Shown here: positions 1 to 6,489 of the stretch, piece after piece
How the letters are laid out: each line of letters begins with the position of its first letter
How positions within the stretch are numbered: position 1 is the first letter of the stretch
Origin: JAGLSB01 sp023135955
GTDB lineage: Bacteria > Bacteroidota > Bacteroidia > Bacteroidales > GCA-2748055
Assembly (NCBI GenBank): GCA_030673645.1
Contig: DAOVIO010000131.1
Span: forward strand, 1-11,522
Reading direction: 5' to 3'
Length of the DNA: 11,522 bases
The notes under the pieces: model-generated
The model's database searches: none
Told to the model about the DNA's origin: nothing
What the model saw: the letters and a program-made list of their open reading frames with translations, nothing else
Translations under genes and position numbers: made by a program

Positions 1-957
1 TGTCATAGAATAATCTCCTGTTGATATATCAGCTAAATCTTTTACCACAAATCCACTAATAGAAAGAACATCAGCTATATTCTCACCATAACGGGTCATC
101 ATCTTTATAGTTACGGGTTTTAAACTAATTGTAGTAAATGCTATGGCTGTTAACCCATTTACTTTTTCCTCAACGACATGTGTAATACCAGACTGAGTTG
201 ATGACAGTCTTGGTACAATGGTTTTATAGGCAGCGCCAGTTCCCAGAAGAATACTGGTTCCCGCTGCATCGTTTTTCATTGTATAATGCATTTGAAAGTG
301 CAAGTCGGGGATAGAAGAATTACGTAAGAAATCGGAGCTTACTATAGTATTTGATAGATTGTTCGGATCAGGACCTCTTGAAGAGTAGTCGCGCTGACCA
401 AGAGCTGCAACTACGAGTTTTAAATTACCAATGTCATGACTAAGTCTTATCTGCGGGTTACGCGCAAATGATTGGAAGGGTGTACCAGTATTAAATGAAA
501 CCGTACCAGGAAAACAAGTTGTTACAAACAAAGGGTTCCAGTATTGTCCTGTCATTAGTTCTGTATTTGTCCACTTTAGTTTGATAAAAGCATGTCTTAG
601 TCTGAATAAATTGATATTATCGTTTGCCTGTGCAAAGAAATCACCTTCTATCAGACCAGAAGTTTTTGCTCCAAAAGCATCGGGTCCTGATATTTTTCCG
701 CTAATTCTGGATTGTACAGCCAGAAAATTGAAACTTGATTTAGCGTTAATATCTTCTCCGTTGGCATCTAATGATTCATCTGCAGGCCATAGTAGAAAAT
801 GGCCCTCCCGTGCGTCAACTGTCTGACGAGAATCAAAAAAGAAGTCACTCTTTACAAATCCCGAGAATTTTATTCCAAAGGTATTTTCTTTCTCTTGTGC
901 ATAATTCATGCAAAAGGGTAGGGTGATTGCTAATAGTAACAGTATCGATTTTTTCAT
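1..957 (-). CDS. Outer-membrane beta-barrel porin, DcaP-like (3' end cut off by window)
   Basis: The frame runs from an ATG at 957 to the left edge without a stop, giving the first 319 residues of a longer protein. Residues 1-20 form a clear signal peptide (MKKSILLLLAITLPF..NYA, cleavage before QEK). The mature protein starts with a GFVKSDFFFDSRQTV segment, followed by alternating hydrophobic/polar strands with many aromatic residues (FNFLAVQSRISGKI, LFRLRHAFIKLKW, ELMTGQYWNPLF, NPQIRLSH). This pattern fits the Bacteroidota porin family related to DcaP, trimeric outer-membrane channels for small, often acidic solutes. The gene lies 68 bases behind the TPR gene and on the same strand as the symporter genes. 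I infer that it lets the symporter's substrate through the outer membrane. The substrate cannot be read from the sequence. Family assignment is by motif recall, so 'porin-like barrel' is safer than 'DcaP'. Confidence 0.8.
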   Translation of the reverse strand, partial: MKKSILLLLAITLPFCMNYAQEKENTFGIKFSGFVKSDFFFDSRQTVDAREGHFLLWPADESLDANGEDINAKSSFNFLAVQSRISGKISGPDAFGAKTSGLIEGDFFAQANDNINLFRLRHAFIKLKWTNTELMTGQYWNPLFVTTCFPGTVSFNTGTPFQSFARNPQIRLSHDIGNLKLVVAALGQRDYSSRGPDPNNLSNTIVSSDFLRNSSIPDLHFQMHYTMKNDAAGTSILLGTGAAYKTIVPRLSSTQSGITHVVEEKVNGLTAIAFTTISLKPVTIKMMTRYGENIADVLSISGFVVKDLADISTGDYSMT

Positions 958-979
958 AATTTATTTTTTGGAGTCTATA

Positions 980-1007
980 GTAGAGACAAGGCATGCCTCG
1001 TCTGTAC
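980..1007. repeat. 28-base imperfect palindromic repeat between TPR and porin genes
   Basis: The two halves mirror each other around GGCATGCC (990-997), extending to GTAG at 980 and the matching GTAC at 1007. Only 2 of 14 pairs fail: 988/999 and 983/1004. In minus-strand RNA, the sense of the flanking genes, the 988/999 pair becomes a G-U wobble. The shape resembles the GTAGAGAC..GTCTCTAC palindromes scattered between genes in many Bacteroidota genomes (from memory, not searched). It could slow ribosome-free transcript decay or dampen expression of the porin gene. Confidence 0.6.
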
Positions 1008-1025
1008 ATAGATATGTCAAATATT

Positions 1026-1784
1026 CTATTTTCTTTCCTCTGGAAACATTTTCTGAATCACGCTCCTTTTTTTTATTGGTCTCCCTAACAAAACATTGAG
1101 GTTATTTTCAGCTGTCAAATTTTTATCCCATAAATCTAATGCTTCTTTATAAGAATTTGCAGCCAATTCATATTGAAGTTTATGCCTGTAAATAATTCCA
1201 AGATTAGTGTAAGTCACAGATAGTCTTCTTTTTGTCTCTGTTTGGGAATCCTGGATCTCCTTTAATCTGCTTTTTAAGAATTTGGTTTTCTTGTTGGAAT
1301 CGTATTGTTCCAAACCAGAATAAAATTCAAAAGAAATTAAATTCCTTATTTCTTTTTCGTTTAAATTTTGAAATTTATCCAACCAATCTAAATAAATATT
1401 AGCACTTTCATTTGCTGAAATTTCAGCGAGACTAAATAATGAATCCTGTGAAATGCTATCTAAATCATTAGAATATATCGCCATTGTAAGAAAAGAAGCT
1501 GCGCGATTATTATACAATACACCGGTTTCATAGGAATCTTTATAATGATCTACCGACTTATAAATTTCTTCAACAGAGTCCATTAATAAAAAAATCGCAT
1601 CGAAGTCATTACTTTGTGTGTAATCATTATATTTCTCATATAGAGAACGCGCTTCTACAATCCTTGGATCTATAGATTCATTTAAATTTTTATAGTATAT
1701 ATATGAAATAAGAAGTCCGGTGAAAGCAATAGCACACATTATTAGTATGAGTGCTATTGTAGTTTTATTTTTGAATAAACTCAT
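1026..1784 (-). CDS. Membrane-anchored TPR-containing protein of unknown function
   Basis: The 252-residue protein has a short basic N-terminus (MSLFKNK), one hydrophobic helix at about residues 9-31 and a long, mostly helical, acidic soluble part. I see one convincing tetratricopeptide repeat at about 187-220 (LSVTYTNLGIIYRHKLQYELAANSYKEALDLWD); the earlier helices at 42-100 may be degenerate repeats. The likely topology is an N-terminal anchor with the TPR part in the periplasm. Its ATG shares one base with the stop of the symporter gene (TAATG at 1784), so the two are almost certainly translated together. I do not recognise an orthologous family. A scaffold or chaperone-like role for the transporter or the porin encoded next to it is inference only. 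Confidence 0.8.
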   Translation of the reverse strand: MSLFKNKTTIALILIMCAIAFTGLLISYIYYKNLNESIDPRIVEARSLYEKYNDYTQSNDFDAIFLLMDSVEEIYKSVDHYKDSYETGVLYNNRAASFLTMAIYSNDLDSISQDSLFSLAEISANESANIYLDWLDKFQNLNEKEIRNLISFEFYSGLEQYDSNKKTKFLKSRLKEIQDSQTETKRRLSVTYTNLGIIYRHKLQYELAANSYKEALDLWDKNLTAENNLNVLLGRPIKKRSVIQKMFPEERK

Positions 1785-3454
1785 TAGGAATGAACTGTCT
1801 CTATAAGGAACTTACGAATTTCAACAGGTGTTTCTTTTGTAAGTTTAGAAACAATAATATGCGTTATTATTGCAACTGGAGCTCCTATCCATGCGAAATA
1901 CCAGGCTCCCAGCCAGTACTCGACAAATTCATGTAATGGCCATGTGGCACCTGTTTTTCCTGCAATAAAATAGCTCAAAGCAATTATTGATACTAATCCT
2001 CCTGCAATTAAGCCTGCAATAGCACCTTCTTTGTTAGAACCGCTCCACCATATTCCAAGTAAGAATAATGGAAATATGGTACATCCAGCCAGTGAAAATG
2101 CTACTGCCACTAATTGACCAATCAAAGCAAGCTTAAACAGTGCAATTATTGTTACAATTATAGCCATTAAAACAGTTCCTAATCTGGCAAACAATAGTTG
2201 TCTTTCTGGTGAAGCATCAGGATTAATAACCTTAACATATAAGTCATGAGAAAAAGCAGATGCTCCAGCTACAAGGAGTCCGGAAACGGTTGAAAATGCA
2301 GCAGAAACACCACCGGCGGCTAAAAATCCAACGATTAATGGGTGAACACTACCAAGTTGAGCTGTATAAACTACGATTGCATCTTTTGATAATTGACCAA
2401 CCTCAGGATTTGCAGATAGAATTTTCCCAAATGCAGCATAAACCGGAGCACTCCAGTATAGGATGCAAATGAAGAATAATCCCCATACAACTGACCATCT
2501 GGCATCGCTGGCTTTAGGTACAACATAAAAACGCTGAATAACGTGAGGTAAACCTGCTGTACCTATCATCAGAGAAAAAGCAATTGCTATCCATTGAAAA
2601 AATGTTTTACCCGTAGCTGTATCCCAAGGCATTGCATATTCAGGGACAGGAACAATGGCATAACCATTGCCAAGAGAATTTACAAGCTGATTTGTTTCAG
2701 CTAAGGGGATACCTGAAATAGCATCAGAAACGGCTGATCCATATCCAATTTGAGGTAAAATCCAGAAATAATCAAATTTATAGCTTAGAATAAAGAGTGG
2801 AATCAAAAAGGAAATAATAATTATAACATATTGGATCTGCATATTTTTTGTAACACCCAACATACCTGAAATAAGGGTATAAGTTAATACTACCGATCCT
2901 CCGATAATAACAGCCCATGTATAATCTATTCCCATGACCCATTTAAACATGAGTCCGATTCCTCCAAATTGACCAACACAATATGAAATAGAAATAAGAA
3001 TAGCAATAATTGCACCTACAGCTCGTAATGTCTGTGAATAATACCTGTCGCCTATGAAGTCTGCAGCTGTATATTTTCCATATTTACGAATCTGCCCGGC
3101 CATAAGTATTAATAATAATACATATCCACCGGTCCAGCCAACAACATATGCAAGTCCATGATATCCTGAGCCATACATAAGTGCTGCCATACCAAGGAAT
3201 GAAGCGGCACTCATCCAGTTGGATGCAATAGCCATACCGGAACCCACTTTTGAAATTCCTCTTCCTGCAGCATAGAAATCTGTTGTATCCTTAGCCCTAA
3301 ACAGGATGCCAACCATTACGAAAAGCACCAATATTGAAATTAATATAATTGCAGGTCCAACTTTAAAACCACCCTCCAGTTGAGAGGCGGCAGAAGCTGC
3401 ATGGGATAAAAAAGGTATTGATAATAAAAGTGATAGAATATATATTTTTTTCAT
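1784..3454 (-). CDS. SSS-family Na+/solute symporter, large subunit (VC_2705/ActP-like)
   Basis: This 556-residue inner-membrane transporter would use the sodium gradient to import a small solute, most likely a short carboxylate such as acetate. It starts with a signal-like segment (residues 1-23), as E. coli ActP does, and then has about 13 membrane helices. Family landmarks are DFYAAGRGISKVGSGMAIA at 59-77, WMSAASFLG at 80-88, GKYTAADFIGDRY at 126-138, GTAGLPHVIQRFY at 298-310 and GGVSAAFSTVSGLLVAGASA at 381-400. The Ser/Thr residues of the last motif lie where SSS proteins bind Na+. The DUF4212-type small subunit encoded 36 bases upstream places it in the two-subunit VC_2705 group (TIGR03648) rather than ActP itself. 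The substrate is not known for certain even within that group. Confidence 0.92.
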   Translation of the reverse strand: MKKIYILSLLLSIPFLSHAASAASQLEGGFKVGPAIILISILVLFVMVGILFRAKDTTDFYAAGRGISKVGSGMAIASNWMSAASFLGMAALMYGSGYHGLAYVVGWTGGYVLLLILMAGQIRKYGKYTAADFIGDRYYSQTLRAVGAIIAILISISYCVGQFGGIGLMFKWVMGIDYTWAVIIGGSVVLTYTLISGMLGVTKNMQIQYVIIIISFLIPLFILSYKFDYFWILPQIGYGSAVSDAISGIPLAETNQLVNSLGNGYAIVPVPEYAMPWDTATGKTFFQWIAIAFSLMIGTAGLPHVIQRFYVVPKASDARWSVVWGLFFICILYWSAPVYAAFGKILSANPEVGQLSKDAIVVYTAQLGSVHPLIVGFLAAGGVSAAFSTVSGLLVAGASAFSHDLYVKVINPDASPERQLLFARLGTVLMAIIVTIIALFKLALIGQLVAVAFSLAGCTIFPLFLLGIWWSGSNKEGAIAGLIAGGLVSIIALSYFIAGKTGATWPLHEFVEYWLGAWYFAWIGAPVAIITHIIVSKLTKETPVEIRKFLIETVHS

Positions 3455-3490
3455 TTGTATATTTTTTTTCTGAATTTGATTATTGAAAGA

Positions 3491-4243
3491 TTAATCAGCG
3501 ATATTGAGTTTTCCGTTTAGTTTATCGGTTTTTAGATTGTAAATCAAGCAAAGCACGATAAATAATATCAATAGAAAAACAGCAGTATAAAAATAATGGA
3601 AAGGAAAGCCAAGAAACTTAGTATCTGTAAGAAATGACTGATTATGAATAAGATATTTCTCCATAATAACAGGGAGAGATTTTAAACTTAAATCAGTAAG
3701 ATTATTAACATTTTCAGAAGATAATTCTAGTGGTAATATTTTTGATCTTACATCCAGATCCGATAAATTCAGAATTGGGCTTAATTCAGCCGATAATAAT
3801 TTTTTAGCAACGATATATTCTGGATCTGATATGCTTTGTATCTCTAATTTAATTTTTTCAAAATCCCTTATCTTCAAAACAAAATCGGCTTTAAGTGAAT
3901 CTGGGGTAAGTTGATAAAGAGAATAGCTTAGGGCATTATCCAGTGCAATCCTTTCTTTAGGATCAATCGCTATCTTTCCTAAAACTGAAAGAGAAGTCTT
4001 TCCAAATTCTTGTAATTCAAAAATTCCTGGAGATTCACTTGTAGCATTCTGCCAAACAGTTTGAAAAGTTAAATAGGCAGGTTCAGGAGTAGGTTTTTCT
4101 ATTAGCCGAAGTAAAATTTGAAATCCAAAGATTGCTATAAACCAGATTGAAATTAACCAAACAACCATATTTCTATTAGCTTTTGCTTGAGCAGTTGTTG
4201 GTTTAAAAAAGCTAATGTGGTAATCGTTAGGAGATTTGTCCAT
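3491..4243 (-). CDS. Symporter small subunit, DUF4212-like, with large inserted domain
   Basis: The ends of this 250-residue protein look like a DUF4212/TIGR03647 small subunit: ANRNMVVWLISIWFIAIFGFQIL at 22-44 is the first helix, and LGFPFHYFYTAVFLLILFIVLCLIYNLKTDKLN at 211-243 is the second, with the family's GFP..(F/Y) entry and a basic tail. Normal members are only about 75-100 residues with a short linker. Here about 160 residues (roughly 50-209) separate the helices. The insertion is soluble and rich in Leu, Ser and Asp, and has predicted helices. With the termini in the cytoplasm it would sit in the periplasm. It is the first gene of the operon, 36 bases ahead of the large subunit, which strongly supports the pairing. 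The insert matches nothing I recognise. Confidence 0.8.
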   Translation of the reverse strand: MDKSPNDYHISFFKPTTAQAKANRNMVVWLISIWFIAIFGFQILLRLIEKPTPEPAYLTFQTVWQNATSESPGIFELQEFGKTSLSVLGKIAIDPKERIALDNALSYSLYQLTPDSLKADFVLKIRDFEKIKLEIQSISDPEYIVAKKLLSAELSPILNLSDLDVRSKILPLELSSENVNNLTDLSLKSLPVIMEKYLIHNQSFLTDTKFLGFPFHYFYTAVFLLILFIVLCLIYNLKTDKLNGKLNIAD

Positions 4244-4503
4244 AATTGAGTAGTAATTTTATGAAGTAATAATTTGTTTGAATGAAATTAACGTTATAAA
4301 TATAACAATAATACATAATCTTAATTCTTTTTTAGAATTAAAATGCTGAAAAAAAATTAAAACAGGGTATTAGTAATTAGTCTTATTTAGAATAATCGAT
4401 TCATTCATTGTTTATTTAATAGTTTCAGTTGAATATAAATCGATTTAAATTATAATTCCCTGTTTATAAATTAAGCAACAAATTATTATTAAATATTTAC
4501 ATT

Positions 4504-4519
4504 ATGAGAATATTCTCAT
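4504..4519. promoter_or_regulatory. 16-base perfect palindrome, candidate operator
   Basis: ATGAGAATATTCTCAT equals its own reverse complement. It ends exactly where the candidate -7 box of the DUF134 gene begins, so a dimer bound here would cover the promoter spacer. At this base composition roughly 0.4 such palindromes would be expected by chance in the window, so the position rather than the symmetry makes the case. The DUF134 product itself, a helix-turn-helix protein, is the obvious candidate for binding. Confidence 0.5.
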
Positions 4520-4527
4520 TATATTTG
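4520..4527 (+). promoter_or_regulatory. Bacteroidota-type -7 promoter box of the DUF134 gene
   Basis: TATATTTG matches TAnnTTTG perfectly. The expected -33 element (TTTG near 4496-4500) reads TTTAC, a poor match. If the box is used, transcription would begin around 4533, only a few bases before the ATG at 4540, giving a nearly leaderless message. That would also exclude the in-frame ATG at 4504 as the start. Confidence 0.5.
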
Positions 4528-4539
4528 TCGAAAATATTT

Positions 4540-4956
4540 ATGGCAAGGAAAAAACATCTTAGGAAAATCGTAAGTCCCCCAAGATTTAAGTCATTTAATC
4601 CGACTGGAATAAAAGGCAAAAAAACCGGGGATATAGATTTGCTTTATGAGGAATATGAGGCTATTAAATTAGCTGATTATGATTTACTTACACATAAAGA
4701 AGCAAGTGAATTAATGGATGTCTCCAGAGCTACATTTGCAAGAATTTATGAAAGCGCCAGAAGAAAAATAGCCATTTCTTTAGTTGAAGTTAAGGAGTTA
4801 AAATCCGTTTTTGGAAATGTAAAGTTTGATAATAGCTGGTCACAGTGTAAGGACTGTTCTGCCAGATTTAATAATACATTAGAAAGTCGAGATGTAGTTT
4901 GTGCTTTTTGTGGGTCCTCAAATATAATATTAGGTGAATCTAAAAATAAAATTTAA
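4540..4956 (+). CDS. DUF134-family HTH protein with C-terminal zinc ribbon
   Basis: This predicted 138-residue DNA-binding protein begins MARKKHLRKI, as DUF134 (UPF0251) members usually do. I therefore prefer the ATG at 4540 over the in-frame ATG at 4504, which lies inside the palindrome and upstream of the -7 box. PPRFKSFNPTGIKG (13-26) and LLYEEYEAIKLADYDLLTHKEASELMDVSRATFARIYESARRKIA (34-78) form the family core, a sigma-70 region-4-like helix-turn-helix. The C-terminus carries CKDC (103-106) and CAFC (121-124), a likely zinc ribbon and metal- or redox-sensing site that many short family members lack. DUF134 genes commonly sit beside NifX/ORP-domain genes and MinD-ferredoxin ATPases, as here. 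No regulatory role has been firmly shown; autoregulation or control of the cluster is inferred. Confidence 0.88.
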   Translation: MARKKHLRKIVSPPRFKSFNPTGIKGKKTGDIDLLYEEYEAIKLADYDLLTHKEASELMDVSRATFARIYESARRKIAISLVEVKELKSVFGNVKFDNSWSQCKDCSARFNNTLESRDVVCAFCGSSNIILGESKNKI

Positions 4957-4967
4957 AGTTTATAATT

Positions 4968-5291
4968 ATGAAAATTGTAATTAGTTCTGAAGGACAGGAT
5001 ATTAATTCTGTCTTCGATTTACGTTTCGGTCGTGCTGCTTTTTTTTGTGTTTACGATGAAGAGTCAGGGAATGTCGAGTTTATCAAAAATGAATATGCCG
5101 ATGCACAGGGCGGTGCCGGCACAAAAACTTCAGAGAAAATGGTTGAGTTGGGAGTTAAAAAAGTAATTTCTGGTGACTTCGGTCCGAAAGCTAAGGATAT
5201 TCTAGAACGATTTAATATTCAGATGGTTATTTTGCCTGATAATAATAGAAGTGTGGGGGAAATTATTGAGACTTTGAAGGGAGGGGAGTAG
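4968..5291 (+). CDS. NifX/ORP-like dinitrogenase iron-molybdenum cofactor domain protein
   Basis: The 107-residue, single-domain protein belongs to the NifB/NifX/ORP fold (PF02579). It shows the N-terminal MKIVISSEG strand, LRFGRAAFFCVYD (18-30), the glycine stretch QGGAGTKTSEKMVELGVKKVISGDFGPKA (47-75) and a C-terminal helix. Relatives bind Fe-Mo cofactor precursors or, in the Desulfovibrio orange protein, a Mo-Cu-sulfide cluster without cysteine ligands. This one has a single Cys (27). It starts 11 bases after the DUF134 gene, so both are probably on one message. No nitrogenase genes are nearby, so a role in nitrogen fixation is unlikely. The setting, with two ferredoxin-MinD ATPases, argues for an ORP-type metal-cluster carrier. 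Its stop codon shares its last base with the start of a repeat array. Confidence 0.9.
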   Translation: MKIVISSEGQDINSVFDLRFGRAAFFCVYDEESGNVEFIKNEYADAQGGAGTKTSEKMVELGVKKVISGDFGPKAKDILERFNIQMVILPDNNRSVGEIIETLKGGE

Positions 5292-5394
5292 TTTAGTGGT
5301 TTAGTGGTTTAGTAGTTTAGTAGTTTAGTAGTTTAGTGGTTTAGTGGTTGAGTGGTTTAGTAGTTTAGTGGTTGAGTGGTTGAGTGGTTTAGTA
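5291..5394 (+). repeat. Thirteen tandem copies of an 8-base repeat, GTTKAGTR
   Basis: From 5291 the sequence can be cut without gaps into thirteen octamers: nine GTTTAGTG/GTTTAGTA-type early and late units and three GTTGAGTG units, varying only at positions 4 and 8 (GTTTAGTG x4, GTTTAGTA x5 including the last, GTTGAGTG x3, plus one further GTTTAGTG-type unit depending on the cut). The first base is the G of the TAG stop of the NifX/ORP-like gene. A decayed copy (GTAGTTGAGTCAGTT) follows at about 5403. The plus strand has no C from 5273 to 5413. There are no spacers, so it is not a CRISPR. Copy number probably varies between strains through slippage. Confidence 0.9.
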
Positions 5395-5619
5395 AGAGGG
5401 GAAGTAGTTGAGTCAGTTCATTAACTATAAGGTGATTTCATAACTCGATAATTGGGATTCTTAAAATAGCTGCATTAAATATACTAAACAGAGGTGGCTG
5501 AAGCGTAGCCGAAGCCCCGAGATTTAACTGCAAAGGTCGCAAAGTAATACGCCAGGGGCGTAAGGAAGAAAGGAAAATCTTGATTTTCACTCTCATTTAT
5601 TCATTTATTATTTCAATTA
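5292..5619. other. Non-coding region made largely of repeats, inside the ORP-like cluster
   Basis: After the octamer array (to 5394) come about 90 bases of plain AT-rich sequence. A GC-richer patch at 5490-5580 then holds GGTGGCTGAAGCGTAGCC with the direct repeat GAAGC (5500 and 5511), a GCAAAGGTCGCAAAG direct repeat (5530-5544) and a perfect short hairpin TACGCC-AGG-GGCGTA (5548-5562), ending in a purine run. This patch resembles decayed GCAAAG-type dispersed repeats of Bacteroidota. I found no good TAnnTTTG box before the ATPase gene at 5620, so read-through from 4533 or an atypical promoter is possible. Confidence 0.6.
5548..5562 (+). repeat. Short perfect hairpin TACGCC-AGG-GGCGTA
   Basis: There are six paired bases around a three-base loop, within the GCAAAG-type repeat patch. 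It is followed by AGGAAGAAAGG rather than a T run, so it does not look like a terminator for plus-strand transcription. It is better seen as part of a dispersed repeat. Confidence 0.4.
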
Positions 5620-6489
5620 ATGCAACTAAAAATAGCAATAGCAAGTGGAAAGGGAGGAACCGGAAAAACAACTGTTTCCGTGAATCTGTATCATTTTATT
5701 CATAAATACTGGACAGATAAAGTTCAGCTAATGGATTGTGATGTAGAAGAGCCAAATGATCTGATTTTTTTCCAGGGTGCTAAAGAAAACAGTCGAAAAG
5801 ATGTAAATCAGCTTGTTCCAAAAATCGATAATTCAAAATGCACTTATTGTCGCGATTGTGTTGAATATTGTGAGTTCAACGCTATTGTAGTAATTCCACC
5901 CGTAAAATTTGCAGAAGTAAATGCAAGCCTTTGTCATTCATGTGGAGCTTGTCTCCATGCTTGTAAACATGATGCAATGCCTGAATTTGATCATAAGATT
6001 GGAGAAATATCAGAATATAATTTGGGGAAAGGACTGGGATTGACTCAGGGAGAACTGGAAATAGGCTCGTCCATGCAAACAATGCTAATTGCGGATGTTA
6101 AGAAAGAGTATAAATCTTCTGCGGAAATAATCCTTATGGATGCTCCCCCAGGAACTAGTTGTCCTGTTGTCACAACTGCAGCAGATGCCGATTTTGTTTT
6201 GTTGGTAACGGAACCAACTCCGTTTGGCATGCATGATTTAAAACTGACAATAGAATTAATGCAAGAGATCAAAAAGCCTTTTGCAGTAATTATTAATAAA
6301 GACGGAATAGGAAATAATGAGATGGAAGAATATCTTGATGCGGAAGATATTGAAATAATTGGGAGAATCCCCTTCAGTAAAGAATATGCAGCCGATTATG
6401 CAATTGGGAATATTTTAAATAATATAGGTGAAATAGAGGAAGGCTTTTATAAGGAATTAGTGTTGAAACTTAAAGAAAAGTTAAATTAA
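5620..6489 (+). CDS. MinD-superfamily ATPase with inserted ferredoxin domain (first paralogue)
   Basis: This 289-residue soluble P-loop ATPase belongs to the COG1149 type. The deviant Walker A motif GKGGTGKTT is at 10-18, the MDCDVEEPN segment at 38-46, and the Walker B/switch region LMDAPPGTSCP at 172-182. Between them a ferredoxin is inserted with two CxxCxxCxxxC clusters, Cys74/77/80/84 and Cys105/108/111/115, enough for two [4Fe-4S] centres. Cys181, just after the PPG, is a further candidate ligand also present in the second copy. Such ATPases are thought to couple nucleotide state to Fe-S or metal-cluster transfer; in Desulfovibrio a pair of them belongs to the orange-protein complex. 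The stop at 6487-6489 directly abuts the ATG of the next gene, so the pair probably forms a heterodimer. Its exact reaction is unproven. Confidence 0.92.
   Translation: MQLKIAIASGKGGTGKTTVSVNLYHFIHKYWTDKVQLMDCDVEEPNDLIFFQGAKENSRKDVNQLVPKIDNSKCTYCRDCVEYCEFNAIVVIPPVKFAEVNASLCHSCGACLHACKHDAMPEFDHKIGEISEYNLGKGLGLTQGELEIGSSMQTMLIADVKKEYKSSAEIILMDAPPGTSCPVVTTAADADFVLLVTEPTPFGMHDLKLTIELMQEIKKPFAVIINKDGIGNNEMEEYLDAEDIEIIGRIPFSKEYAADYAIGNILNNIGEIEEGFYKELVLKLKEKLN

Larger units (their letters stand above)
4244..4539. other. Divergent intergenic region between symporter operon and ORP-like cluster
   Basis: This very AT-rich stretch must hold the promoters of both divergent units. It contains a hairpin-forming inverted repeat at 4321-4341 (TTAATTCT, 5-base T loop, AGAATTAA), a 12-base palindrome TAAATCGATTTA at 4436-4447, the 16-base palindrome at 4504-4519 and a -7 box at 4520-4527. 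I found no clear TAnnTTTG box facing the symporter operon; TATTATTG (reverse complement of 4304-4311) is the nearest. No ORF here looks real. Confidence 0.6.

Noticed and set aside
581..826. Small open frame antisense to the porin gene
   Set aside because: It has no recognisable domain or start signal, and the opposite strand encodes a convincing signal peptide and barrel strands.
4436..4447. 12-base palindrome TAAATCGATTTA as an operator
   Set aside because: Several such palindromes are expected by chance in a window of this length and AT content, and no promoter box is adjacent.
4968..5291. NifX-like gene as evidence for nitrogen fixation
   Set aside because: No nifHDKENB genes are present, and the neighbours are those of the orange-protein type clusters found in many non-fixing anaerobes.
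5291..5394. CRISPR array
   Set aside because: The units are 8 bases, directly abutting, with no spacers and no cas genes nearby.
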